DNA from: Gymnorhina tibicen
Lineage: Eukaryota; Chordata; Aves; Passeriformes; Artamidae
DNA length: 64,000 nt
NCBI GenBank assembly: GCA_013399875.1
Contig: VXAZ01001058.1
Span: forward strand, 401,903 to 465,902
Direction: 5' to 3'
The notes under the pieces were generated by a model. That model saw only the letters and a program-made list of their open reading frames with translations. It did no database searches and was not told the origin of the DNA. Shown here one piece after another: positions 49,749-64,000 of this stretch. Position numbers and translations under genes: made by a program. Every line of letters starts with the position of its first letter. Positions within the stretch are counted from its first letter, which is position 1.

Positions 49749-52700
49749 TCCCGCTGCTGCTGCTCCTCTCCGGGCCCGGCCAGCAGCCCGGAGCCGCTGG
49801 GACCCGGTGCCGCAGCTCCAGCAGGGACACACACGGAGGGGAGCTCCCAAAAATCCCCGCACCTGGGCACGGATCAAAGCCACCACGAGCGCCCACAGTT
49901 CCGACACTCCAGAAAAACGAGAGAAAGTTTCGAAGGAAAGCTGACATCTGTTTATTTTAAAAGCACAGGTTGTATTTCTGTCAAAAAAAAAAAAAAAAAA
50001 AGCTTTAAAAAACCAGATTTAAATCACATGACACTCCGAGAGATTGATTTTTCCTGATCTGTACCAGGTAGGGGAAACTGAGGCATTACCTATTTCACCA
50101 GTTTCCTCTGAGTTGCACAAATCTCGAAAAAAACTTCTGTAGTTGCTACTTTACTTTTTCTTTCAATAAAAAGAATTACATGTAAGTATTTTTATAAGAG
50201 TCTCCCAATTACACTCCAAATTATGTCACAAATATTAATCAGCATTTTACATGTAAGAGAAAAATAGCAGCTAGAATTAGCTGATATTCTCCATTGACTC
50301 TGCTCTTCTATGGTAAAATCTTGTTTTCAGTTCTCTCCAAGTTCTTTATGTTCAGCCAAATAAACTGAAAGAGTAATATTTTAGACAAAATCTGATGCGT
50401 TTTCCATCCCTCTTAATTTCTTCCCTGCATTTCCCTATCAACCCCTTCTTTATCCTCACACGGGCCACTTAAAGGTGATGTAGGCAATACCAGAAACTAA
50501 AAATCAGAATTATAACATGCTAATATCGCAACAAAATCCAGGTTATTTTATTTACCTTTTCTTTGGCCAGAAGTTACGTAAGTATTGAATAATACTTTCG
50601 GCCCCACTCATGCAGCAAAATATTCTTTGCTTAAAATCAACGAATGCACAAGGTTCTGACCTACAGGAAAGTGATTTCCGTGCATGTCACTGCCCCCACA
50701 GGGCTTTCCTCCCAACTTTTAGGCGTCCTCCCCTCTCCACCCGCCCCTTTAGTGGCTCTTGGCCCACCTCTGCAGGGGCCTCTGCACCTGGGCTCACCTG
50801 GTTCCTCCTGTCCCTCCCCCCGAACTGCCCCTCTCACCTGCTGCTGCCCAAGCACAGCTTCTGCACCGAGCCCGAGGCAGGGGCTGGTTATCACTTCTGG
50901 GGTCAGGCAGCTTCTGCTCCCCCTTTACACAGGTATTTCACAGCTGGGAACCGGCCAGCCTGGCAGCAGCTTGGCCCCGACTTCCCCAGCCGGATTCCCA
51001 GCTGGGTTCTGAACTTCCAGAGCCTCTGGAGGCAACTTGTTCCTTGCAAATGACTGGGAAGGAGCTGGGACTGCAGGGCCCAAGGACTGAGGGGGTCAAA
51101 ATTAAGTTTGGAAACCCTAAGACGCTCACAGTGCACGAATACTCCAAGGTTACCAAAGCTCAGTGTTACAAAATTTCTGCACTGAAAGAAAATGCGAGTT
51201 TTGTTTGTAATCCTGATTTAGGACCCATAAGAGAATAATTTTGAAAGTTTTGAATTTTTGAATTTCAGTTCTTACAAAAATTTAGTGATAGCCAGGCTGG
51301 CTTTTGCTTATTTCCCTCCAGCTTTTTTGAGACTTCCTCCCTCATTACTGCTACCCACAACCTCCCTGATATCCTGAAGGAAGAGGAGGAATTCTGTGTA
51401 AACCCTATGAACTCTGCATCGTACAGTGACAAGTAGAGCCATCCTTAGAAATAATAGAGAGCTGCAGCTAAAAATCTTGAAAAAAATCTAAAATGTGAAA
51501 AAGGGAAAGACAGGAATTTGAAATATTTGCCAAGAGGGCCCTGTCAAGGGAAAGAATATGCTTACCAAAACAATTGTGAGAATCCAAGCAAACACATTCA
51601 CTGCCAAAAATTTCTGTGGAAACAGCAAATTGCAAGCAGACATGGGAGATTATTTGCAGAAACAAATTCTGAATTTATTCCTGCGATCCTCTGGAAACAT
51701 GATCTGAAATCCACACAGCTCCCAGCACAGCCCAGGGCAGCACCTGAGTGCAGACTGGAGTCACTGGTCCAGCGCTGGGCAGAAAATCCATCCCAGGGGA
51801 CGGCTCCTGAGGAACCTGGGGATGGAGCAGAGCTCACTGAAAGTCCTTGCAGGTCACTGAAGGTACAGAGGGCAGGTGCTGGGTGCTGGGACCCGTGCTG
51901 AGCCCACTGGAGAGGCTCCCCGAGCACAGCCCTCCATCCTCAGCCCCGGGCCCTGCTGAGGGATGCAGGACTGGGAGGCTCTGGAACGACCCCAGATTTT
52001 CTGTCCCACTCGGCAGAGAGCAGGGAAAGGGCTGGGAGGGGCTGCTCTGCAGTGGGACAAGGAAAGGTCGATGGGTTTGTGTCGGTGGCTGCGACACTTG
52101 CACGAGGTGAGGGTGACCCACCAGGTGACAACCAGCCCCCAGCACCAGCTGCAGCATTCCTTGTTCACCTGGTGCTCGTTCAGGGCCATAACATGATTGG
52201 AACAGAAGATCAGCCAGTGCTGCAGCTGACATTTAGCAGGAAAGGACAAATAACCCAAAGTTAAAAACCTCTGTAGCCAACTACCCAAATACAAGCAGAG
52301 AAATAATCACTGAAAGAATGTTTTACCCTCTAGAAGACAAACAATTCGTAATACAGTTTTCTTCCCTTGTTTTCACTACCATATGAGAGCTGGTGCATAA
52401 TTGGGATTGAAATATTCCAGCAAACATCCCAGAAAGGAGTATTTCAAGAATCAATCTAATAGATTCTGTAAAGCTTCTTTGACATCACAGTCTCTACTAA
52501 CACACCAATAAATACTCTGGGTTAAAATGACTTTCTGGTCCAACTGTTTCTCTGTCAGTAGCAGGCACTACAGCTGATAGATCAACACACATCCACTTAG
52601 GTTTTACTGCGAACTTTCTGCTTGTGATGGACATCCCAGCTAAGCACTCACAGAACGGATTTTATGTAATTCACTTACACAAATCACCCCACAGCTGTGT

Positions 52701-55700
52701 AAACTAATTCATCTGTCCTTTGCTCCAGGGAGCTACTCAGATGTACATAGGTGTAATTTGGATAGATCTGCACTTTAAAAAAATCATTTGCCAGCTGCAT
52801 CACCTTCAAAGGGACTGAAGAACGTTTCCTCCCCTCCTTCTCCTGGATGCATTACAACCAAATCACGGTAATGGGCGATGCTAATTGGCCAGCCACGGGA
52901 GACTCACCTGAGACACAACAGCAGCCCCTGGTTCAGGAGAAAAGCAGGAAAATACAAACCTCACTTAAAGCCAGAAGATTTTTGCTTTTAAAAAAGTGCA
53001 GAAATCAATTATTTAAAACAGTATCATCATGTTAATCTGTATTGATGTAGCAGATGGGGATGAGTCAGAAAAGGCTGAGTCGTGCTTTTTCTTATGGGTT
53101 CCAGCACACAAATTCAGTTTTCCTGTGGGATGGGGTGACTCCACAGACCCTTCTCCTGTGCTGGAAGAATTTCCTGGGGTCTGTTTGTGGCACTGAGCGC
53201 TGCCCCCATCCCCACTGTCCCCCTCTCCCCACGGCTCTACTGTGAGGGAAATCCAGTGCCATGAGGGCATTGCCTGAAACCCTCTTCGAGCTGATGAGGC
53301 TGAGAAGGACAAACTGAGCAGTCCAGGCTGGAGTAAGAGGAAACAAACACAAATCCTGGAGCTAATTCAACAAGGCCAACGCTATCATGGAAAAATATTT
53401 TTCTAATTAAGAATATGAGAAGTTGCTGGTTGGTGCCAGAAAACAAAATACAGCATTTTGGCAATAAAATTCAGGCCTAATCAAATGAAAATACTTTTAT
53501 TGTGCAACATATGTAATATTAAGCTGATTTAGTGTGTGTATATAGATATAGATATTCCTTTTGAAAACATTAGGACACTGATAATTCAAAGACCAATTAA
53601 GCAGGTAGAAAAAACCATAGAATAAATTATACATTTAAAGTTTCTTTGAATGAGGTCCCACTTCCTATGATAGTTATTGGATTAGTCCTTTTATTGTCTA
53701 TTTACTGTTCATTGGACTTTTTTTGTATCGTGGTAGTGCCTTGAACACCTTACTCCATAGGCTGAAGAAGACATTTCATTTTTGCAAAGTAGTTTAGGCT
53801 TTTGTGCCAATCCCAAAGATTTAATTTAATCAAACCTTTGATTATCTGAGCCTTAATGTCAAGCTTACATAAAATTGGATAATTGTATAAATAAAACATT
53901 TTACAAATCCTTTTTTATGTGATTAAGCCAAATCCTTTTTGCCAGAAGCCACTGTCTGTAACTGAGTCTGTTTCGGGATCATTCAGGTAGTCAGATTTTC
54001 TTAATTACACAAATATTAAAATAATACTTACAGTATTATATGATAATGATGAATAATCCCTAAACCATGATAAATTTTGCCTCCGGGATTTGTGCCAGCT
54101 TTTCTCCTGCAGTTTCACACATATTTGCCTCTTGCTCTTCAGGGTAAAAGCAACTCCATGAGGGTTTCATTTGAGTGCTTGGTGAAAAGTTCAGCAGCAC
54201 AAAAGGAGAAGCCAGAAGCCAATGGAAATTACTCCTCAGCAAGAACATCCGAGGTTCTCACAGATATATATGTTAAAGACTCTTCATCCTGTGGGGGATG
54301 ACACAGTTCCTGGCTTTTGTAGTTTCCTACTTTAGATCTGAGTGGCAAAAGCAATGAGAGGGTGGGGACAGAAATCAGAGCTGGCTGAAGAGTTGGCAGA
54401 AGCTTCCAAATCTACACTCTTATTAAAATCTGAAGAGTCATCAAATCCAAAATACAACTCATTAACTAATTTAAAAGCATGAAAACTGAATTCCAGAACA
54501 AGTCACACAATTTCAGGTACTGAGTCTCGGCCCTCGGACCAGCACATAAACCATCAAAAGTTCCTCTCTGAGCCACAGTGATTCCTGTTGGTTTGATCCT
54601 CACTCTGCTGCTATGCTTAATAATCCGAATAATCATTTACGTCTGTCGGCTGGAACAGTCATCCCAAAGATCCCAAAATCACGAGACACACCCTGGAATC
54701 ATGGAACTGCCTAAAAACATATTTTCAAAACAATAAATGAAAGAAAAAAATCCCATTTGTATCTGCCACTGTTCTTAATGCATACTGCAGGAACGTAAAC
54801 TGGAATAAAATCAACCATTCAAAATGTGATTTTGAGTATGAAAACGGATATGATATGGAGATCAAAGAAATCCCCCTTTCTTTTTCTAGAGGATTTGTCA
54901 ATCTCTCGGTGATTTTCATAGGCTCCTTAAAGAAATGTCATTTTCAGATGTCATTGCAGCTGAAGACAATTGATGCGACCTAATTCATACCCTTTTTAAT
55001 TAGTTAGAAACACTGATTTTTCAAGAGATTAAGTGTTTCCCTTTTGGGCTCTAAGACTTTTTTAGCATATGCAAAGTCAGCTGGGATGCAGAGCAGGAGA
55101 CAGAAACATCAAGGAATACCCACCACATCAATCTGAAGAGTTAAATAGGGAAAAAACAGTTCTGTAGTCAGGCCAGTACCTGTGGAAATGGCATTACAAA
55201 ATTTAACATGTCAGATTTTCAACAGCCAGGGATATATGCCACGTATTCAGAAGTAGGATTTTTTTGCTCAGAGAGAATAAAACCATTCATCCTCTGCTAG
55301 TAGTGAATCACTTGTAGCCAGTATCCACTCCATAGATGGCAACTAAAATAGAAATAAAACCGGGAAATGTGATTAACTAAAGCAGGTCGCACTCTTTCCT
55401 CCATAACTAATATCGGATGTGTTTTGCTGAAGCTGCCAGGCCAGCACAGGTCTCAGGCACGAGGCACTGAGGGCACGGGTCAGAGGCAGTACCCTGCCTG
55501 CAGCCACAGCACTCAAAGGGCCCTCACAGCTGAAAGGAATCACAAAACCGGCAACAGGAAAATGCCCCGGCTGAAAGCCTTTTGAACTGCAACGCAGAAT
55601 GTGCTGCGTGCCTAACCCACAGTTCTCTCTCTCCTGTTACCCAAGGTCCCTGCTGTTTTTAAGGATAGCAGAGAAAACCATCCCAGAGATGCTCTTCCAG

Positions 55701-56137
55701 CCACCCCAGCTTCAGATCTGAACATCTGTGAGGAGGAGCATCTTCCTCCCTTATTTACATCTCTTTACAGCAAAAGAGGAACTAGGATACTCAGGACACC
55801 AACCCTTCAAGCTTTCTGCTCATTTTGCTGTTCATGGCATAACTTTCCTATAAGGTCAAGCCATGAATGACATGATAGCACTGTGCTAGATTTGACTGTT
55901 GCACATTCCTCACCACATTTTTGTTTTGTAACATTAGGTGATCAGCACTTAACGGATGATTCTCTTTCCAGGTGAAGCTATACTTCAGTTCAATGCCAGT
56001 TATCAATGTGTTGGCTGTCATCACGTAATAAGCTCCGATTTTAACAGTTTTTCAACCTAAACTTGATGAAGAGTGGGAAAAATGATGGTGGTGCCTACGC
56101 CTTGCTGCGCTAGCAGCAGCAGGATGAAATAACGCAC

Positions 56138-56200
56138 CTGCAGAGCGCTGCCTCGGCGCGCTCCCCGCTCCTGGAGGATTTCCCGCAAGGAAAAATCCAT
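56138..56200 (-). CDS. Candidate orphan first coding exon
   Basis: The ATG at 56200-56198 (context ACGGATGG) opens MDFSLREILQERG... for 21 codons, ending exactly at CAG followed by GTGCGT, a good donor, in phase 0. The frame is also open upstream to 56245. I do not recognise the peptide; it has no signal peptide. ADGRD1 exon 2 (48902) begins in phase 0, so splicing to it would keep frame, but a one-in-three chance explains that equally well. It may also be non-coding or chance. Confidence 0.25.
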
Positions 56201-56600
56201 CCGTGAGCGCGCACCGGGAGCCGCCGGGCGGGCGGCGGCCGCCACCGCGTGGCCGAGGCGGGAACTGCAGCGGCGTCCGGGGCAGGGGCTCAGCCCGGCC
56301 GGGAACGGCCCGGGAACCGCCCGGGAACGGCCCGGGAACCGCCCGGGAACGGCCCGGGAACCGCCCGGGAACGGCCCGGGAACCGCCCGGGAACGGCCCG
56401 GNCCGGGAACCGCCCGGGAACCGCCCGGGAACGGCCCGGGAACCGCCCGGGAACCGCCCGGGAACCGCCCGGGAACCGCCCGGTGCGCTCACATCGCCCC
56501 GTCTGCTGCAGCGGGGGCTCATTCCAGCCTGGAACGGCCCCAGAACCGCCCGTTCCGCTCGCATCACCTGCAGCGGGAAAAGAGAATTCTGCAGTAACCA
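56140..56600. promoter_or_regulatory. Orphan intergenic CpG island
   Basis: A sharp GC- and CpG-dense block with no assigned gene, about 6.4 kb upstream of the ADGRD1 promoter and 4 kb downstream of RAN. It includes an 11-bp minisatellite and, on its left edge, a minus-strand coding-like segment ending in a splice donor. It could be an alternative ADGRD1 first exon or promoter, or the promoter of a non-coding RNA. Confidence 0.55.
56299..56482. repeat. 11-bp GC minisatellite with an unresolved base
   Basis: Tandem copies of GGGAACSGCCC in which the sixth base alternates irregularly between C and G. The array is interrupted by a single n at 56402, where one repeat unit is broken. The n probably marks a collapsed or unresolved stretch, so the true copy number is unknown. 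Long open frames across the array are a by-product of the repeat. Confidence 0.9.
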
Positions 56601-59405
56601 CCCGATCTCCAGGACAAAGTTGTCCTAAAGCTCCATCAGAACTGTTCTCTTGGTGCACTAAGAACTACTCGCCGCTGGTTTAAGCCTGGCAACACCTGCA
56701 CTCCCGACTGTCAGGGGATGTGTCTCAGACATTCCTTTCACACGTAAACTCGGCAGAATTACTCACTTGCTGTAGTCTGAAATAAGTTTTATACCTACAC
56801 CTCAACTTAGGTATTCGAATAAAACAAAACATCCAGTACAAGGAACAAGTAAAAATACCAGATCCAGAATCAAAAGACAATGAATAATGCCATCATAGTC
56901 TCAACTTTTTTCCCCTTTGTGTAAGCTGAATAAATATGGGAACCTGATACTTTTCAAGACGGAATTCCAGGATCACAGCAAGACAGACATCAACTATTAC
57001 TATCCAAAACAAAACGAAAATCAAGCAACCTATTCCTGTACTGATCTAGTGCCCTAATACAAACACTGGCCCATGTCAGTGGTGCAGCTTTTAGAAGAGT
57101 GGAATTTTGGGGAAATGTCATTCACTCACTGAACTCTCACTTCACTTGGTGAACTAGAAGATAATTACCCACACAACCTAATTAAAGTATTTGCCTTGTA
57201 CACTCTGATCTGTAACCCAAGGAGGTTTAGGCTGTGCTAGGGCCTTGGTATAAATAATGTGCCTTGGGTGTCAGCAATTAGACAAGTAAGGGTGTTCTTG
57301 CTTGGGCTCATCAGCAAAACCCTCCAAGTCTGTTATCTGAAAAGCTCCTGGCTAGGACAGCACAGTCATTGATATCCGCCAAAAGCAAATCCCCAGCTGA
57401 GTGTGTGCCCATCCTGGCCACTTGCAGAGATAACCAGGAGTTACAGCACACTCAGAACTCCTTCAGGGGGTGCTCATCCAGCAGCCTGTGCTAGGAAAAG
57501 CCACACTTCAGCTCAGCGCAAAAACCAGCCCAGACACAAAGCCAGGCTATAAATTAATGCTCCCGGGTGAAAAGAGGGATCAAAGCTGTTAAAGCGTCTC
57601 AGTAACCTGTAAGACATTGCTATCACTCCTGGCCTAAGAGGGACAACCAGCTGGTGACAAAACTCAGGTGAGGAAGGGAGCAGTACCACCAGTCCAAGCA
57701 AAGAATCTGGCTTGAATCACGCCATGCTCTTGTTTCAGGAGGGTGAGGGCAGAAGTTTATCCCAGCAGCCTCAGAGTGTAATAGCAGCACAACAAATTTC
57801 TGTAGGAAAAGACAAATTCTGTTGCGTTTTGTAACTTGTATGTACAAGAGGGGCAGGTTTCACCCTTCTCGGCACAGAGATTTCCACTGCTGCACACAAG
57901 TGCTATCCAGTGTTTCTGAAAAAACAAGATTGTCTGTTGAAATCCTGAGACCCAAGGGCAACCCCAACACTCCTAAGGGGGCTTTAACTCTCCTTAAGTT
58001 CAAGGCCCAGCAAGCAGCACATTTCCTCTGCCAGCTTCCTGCCTTTGCTGGAGCTGCTTTGCACACGCACTTCTCCAGCTGCTTTTGTGATACAACTCTC
58101 TGGGCTTGGGCGCTTGAACCCTCCCAGCTTTATCCTGGAATGAGGAGCAGTGAAGGGCCCAGCTCCTCGTCCCACCCGAGTTACCACTGAGCAGGGTCTG
58201 GCTTTAAGGAACCTGTCAGTACAGCCTGAAACCAGAGACCTTAGATTGGGAAAACTCACCCAGCGGTGTGCAGGGAACAGAACTCCCACAGTTACCTGAT
58301 CCAACCAGAGAGCAGTCAGGCACGACTTCCAGCGAAGGATTTTGGTCTCCATTCAGTCCTGGCATTGGTGTGACTTCAGTAAACAGGTTCTTGTAACTCA
58401 ACTTTAATTTTCCTCTTTACTTGACTAAATAGGTTTTGTTTTCTCTAAACCCAACTACTGAAAACTTCCTTAGAACGGTTAAAGAACTTCAACTGAGCAA
58501 TCTGCACATGCATTTAAGGCTACCTGCATTATTTAGAATCAACAATTAACAGGGAGTAAACATAATAAATCTAATGCTGCAAGTGGGCTTTACTCCACTC
58601 CCAAAACATTGCAAATTGAAGACATTCCTTCACAGCAGGATTAATATTCCTATCTGCTTCAGAGCTGGATTTTTCTGGACTTGGGAGCAGCACGGAAGAT
58701 TTCGGAGCAAAGCTCCCAGCAGTTAGAGCAGTCTTTAAGCAGCTTGTGCACCTTAGCAGCTGGAGGAATCGTACCAAGGACAGTACCTGTGTCAAGCAGG
58801 TCAGTTGTAAAGATGACACCATTCACGAGCTATGAAACCATACAAACACAACTCCAGTGCTGCTGCCTTTTCTTCTTGAAGTGTGCCAATACTGCAGAAT
58901 TACAGAGGCTTTCCATTCTGTTTTTGAGCAGTACGTTTCCAGAAGTGAGAGCGTGAAGATAAAAAAGCTACCACAGCTAGTAAAGCAGCAGCAGCCAAGC
59001 CAGCAGGATTAACCATGAGCTGCACAGGGAATTAGTAACACTACAGGCAAGAACCTGCAACAGAAGTTAAAGCAAGATTATGCAGCAAGAGTCAGTGAAA
59101 CACTAAGCGGGAGTTTGTCCCTTTACACCAAGTTTGTAACAAGTGTACAACATTCCTCATTTTCATCCAGGAGTTTCAAGTCTTAACACACAACTCAGCT
59201 TCTGAGTAGCTAAAAAAACCAAACCAAAAAGCCCAACCCCTCAAGAATTCCCAACTTGAACTAACTTTAAAATGGCTGCTTTACAGCAATATTGCACAAG
59301 TAATAACTGTAGTCCAATTTTTGCTACTGGATAGCAGAAGTTGAGTATTCAAGTAATTTATGTACACAAACATGCAAGTTAAAAGGAATAAATGAAATGC
59401 TCCAC

Positions 59406-60627
59406 TTTATTAAGAAACCAAAAATACAAAACTGAAGAGTTCAAGGCTTCATGTACTCAAACACTACTGAAAAAAAAATCCTAAACTTAAGTTTTGCTTA
59501 CTAGCAGTACTAATATTGACCAAGATTCATCTCTACAAGGTAGTGTTAAAAGTTGACATTTTCCACCATTTGTGCTGTAATAAGCCAGTTTCAAATTAAG
59601 AACTTGGTGCAGTTACAGTTAAGTCTAGATGTTTAAATCACTGTGGCTTTAGTTAATACACCACTGGGTAGGCAAGAGCTTTTTAGCTCAAACCATGGTT
59701 GTTTTCTAGTTAGTGAGTTTGAAGATGCTTAGAATTTGTTTAACCAGCTATAGCTCTACTGCTGTTCCATGCAAAGACACAGCTGAAGTCGCCTAACAGA
59801 CCTGGATGCCATTTTGCTTCTGGCTGCTAAAACAGAGCTCTGAAGGTAACTGCAGAACACAGTAACAGTGAGGAGTTGAGACTGTATCTAATTGTAGCAC
59901 GTGCAAGCCGGTGCAAGCCGGCTGCAGTCATTTCGCTCCAGCCACCCTGCACCACAAACATCCCCATTTGCTGGGAACGCTCGTCCAGCCACACCACGCA
60001 GTGTTCACTGCTGGAGCTCTGCCTGGCAGTTCAGCTTTCCTCAGATGCTTTAGTTCTATGCACCAACAAAAAAAGGAAAGGTTAACTGTTAGCTCTGAAT
60101 TAGCAAGAGGAGCATAATATGAGAAGCAGGAAGGAAAACAATGAGAAATGCAGTAGTAGACAATCAAGTATTACCCTTGAATGAAGAACAGAAGACACTC
60201 TGAACAGTTTTCCTAACAATGCATGAAAGTTCACTTGCTTAGAGATACTTGAAATACAACTTTATTACCTAAACAAAAGAATGGGAATGACAGAAACAAG
60301 GTTTTCCACTTAACACTCTGATGTGACTGCAGCAGTCTTATATTTGAAACTCAAAAGGGGAAGTAATTGCAGTCCAAAAAACAGCTAAATATGCAGGTCC
60401 AAAATATGAAGGTTTTTTGTTTTGGTTTTTTTTTCATTTTGTTTTGTTTTTTTTTTTTTAAACTGCCACATTCACTCCGAAGCCCATTCATCTCTTTCAG
60501 CATCCCAAAGATTAAGCACATGTTCTGCTCAGCTAGATAATAAAGTGGCAAACACGCTGCACCACTGACATCACAGGACAGTTGCCTATAAAACTAGACT
60601 TCTGACGCTGGGCTCCAGCTTCATCCC
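59406..60627 (-). other. RAN: Probable RAN 3' UTR, with two candidate poly(A) signals
   Basis: On the minus strand AATAAA occurs at 60266-60261, about 360 nt after the stop, and at 59411-59406, about 1.2 kb after it. The distal copy is followed within about 50 nt by a GT-rich run (TGTTTGTGTAC), the better context for cleavage. A T/A-homopolymer tract sits at 60414-60462. The 3' end is inferred; no transcript evidence is available here. Confidence 0.55.
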
Positions 60628-63846
<3,219 letters not shown>

Positions 63847-64000
63847 GCTGGGTCTGCGGGGGAAATGGCAGCGTGTGAGCGCGGCGCGGGGAGCGGCCGC
63901 GGGCCCCGCCGGAAGGGGCCGTTTCCAGCTCCGGGCGCGCTCCGCTCCGCGTGCTCCGGCCCAGCCGGGGGCAGGCGGCGCCTCCCGCCCGCGTGCGGCG
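63847..64000 (-). promoter_or_regulatory. RAN: CpG island at the RAN 5' end
   Basis: The last about 150 bases are extremely GC- and CpG-rich and have an ETS-type CCGGAAG at 63909-63915, typical of housekeeping promoters. No GT donor is visible between the window edge and the acceptor-like CAG at 63854-63856. So either transcription starts here and the ATG lies in exon 1, or this is the end of intron 1 and the first exon lies outside the window. Confidence 0.7.

Larger units (their letters stand above)
49400..49950 (-). promoter_or_regulatory. ADGRD1: ADGRD1 CpG-island promoter with TATA box
   Basis: A GC/CpG-rich block just upstream of exon 1. On the minus strand it contains TATAAATA (49748-49741), placing a start site near 49715-49720, and a CRE-like TGACATCA at about 49695-49688, just downstream of that start. 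If unspliced, the leader would be about 650 nt. A donor-like AACGTGAGC near 49640 could splice the leader. Confidence 0.6.
49761..59405. other. RAN-ADGRD1 intergenic interval
   Basis: About 9.6 kb between the RAN 3' end and the ADGRD1 promoter. Apart from the CpG island and minisatellite at 56.1-56.6 kb, a 19-base poly-A run (49983-50001), a small TA/GATA-type tract at about 53534-53560 and a moderately GC-rich stretch at 50.7-51.0 and 51.7-52.1 kb, I see no gene, no full transposon and no RNA gene. Open frames here lack conserved motifs and codon structure. Confidence 0.7.

Noticed and set aside
56203..56683. Long open frames on both strands across the 56.3 kb GC array
   Set aside because: They are low-complexity products of the 11-bp repeat, include the unresolved n, and carry no recognisable domain.
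60414..60462. Homopolymer-rich tract as a processed pseudogene tail
   Set aside because: It lies in the RAN 3' UTR region with no upstream retrocopy or target-site duplication; simple low-complexity sequence.

Overview
This is vertebrate nuclear DNA, almost certainly from a bird. It holds multi-exon genes with GT-AG introns, a sparse repeat load whose only recognisable interspersed repeats are CR1-type LINE fragments (avian style), scattered short GC/CpG-rich patches, and two neighbouring genes whose order and relative orientation (RAN upstream, ADGRD1 downstream, same strand) match what I recall of human 12q24.33. There is no bacterial, viral or CRISPR content. Species cannot be fixed from the sequence alone.

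Both genes lie on the minus strand, so the window reads from right to left. At the right end (63846 down to 60628) is the complete coding sequence of RAN, the small nuclear-transport GTPase: six coding exons giving 216 residues with all GTPase motifs intact, a CpG-rich 5' end at the window edge, and a probable 3' UTR of about 0.4 to 1.2 kb. Between 59.4 and 49.8 kb is intergenic DNA. It contains an orphan CpG island at about 56.1-56.6 kb with an 11-bp GC minisatellite, one unresolved base (n) and a coding-like 'first exon' ending in a good splice donor.

From about 49.75 kb leftwards lies ADGRD1 (GPR133), an adhesion G-protein-coupled receptor. A CpG island with a TATA box (49741-49748) is followed by a putative signal-peptide exon and then thirteen further exons down to 23972. 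These encode the N-terminal region, the pentraxin/laminin-G-like domain and most of the GAIN domain. Reading frame is continuous across every junction from exon 2 (48902) to the last exon seen (23972). The junction between the signal-peptide exon and exon 2 is one base out of frame. A 96-bp in-frame cassette exon (42437-42532) carries four N-glycosylation sequons. The GPS cleavage site, the seven-transmembrane region and the tail were not found and should lie left of the window.

Bases 1-23971 appear to be one large ADGRD1 intron. It holds several GC/CpG-rich patches, a 40-bp x 8 minisatellite inside an intragenic CpG island (12.3-13.2 kb), a fresh-looking 40-bp tandem duplication at 11.76 kb and a CR1 remnant. 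Other CR1 fragments sit in the introns at 31.4, 33.2 and 42.9 kb. Most long open frames here are chance frames in GC-rich DNA. No novel protein-coding system is evident; the most interesting leads are the glycan-dense cassette exon, the exon 1/2 frame conflict and the orphan exon at 56.1 kb.
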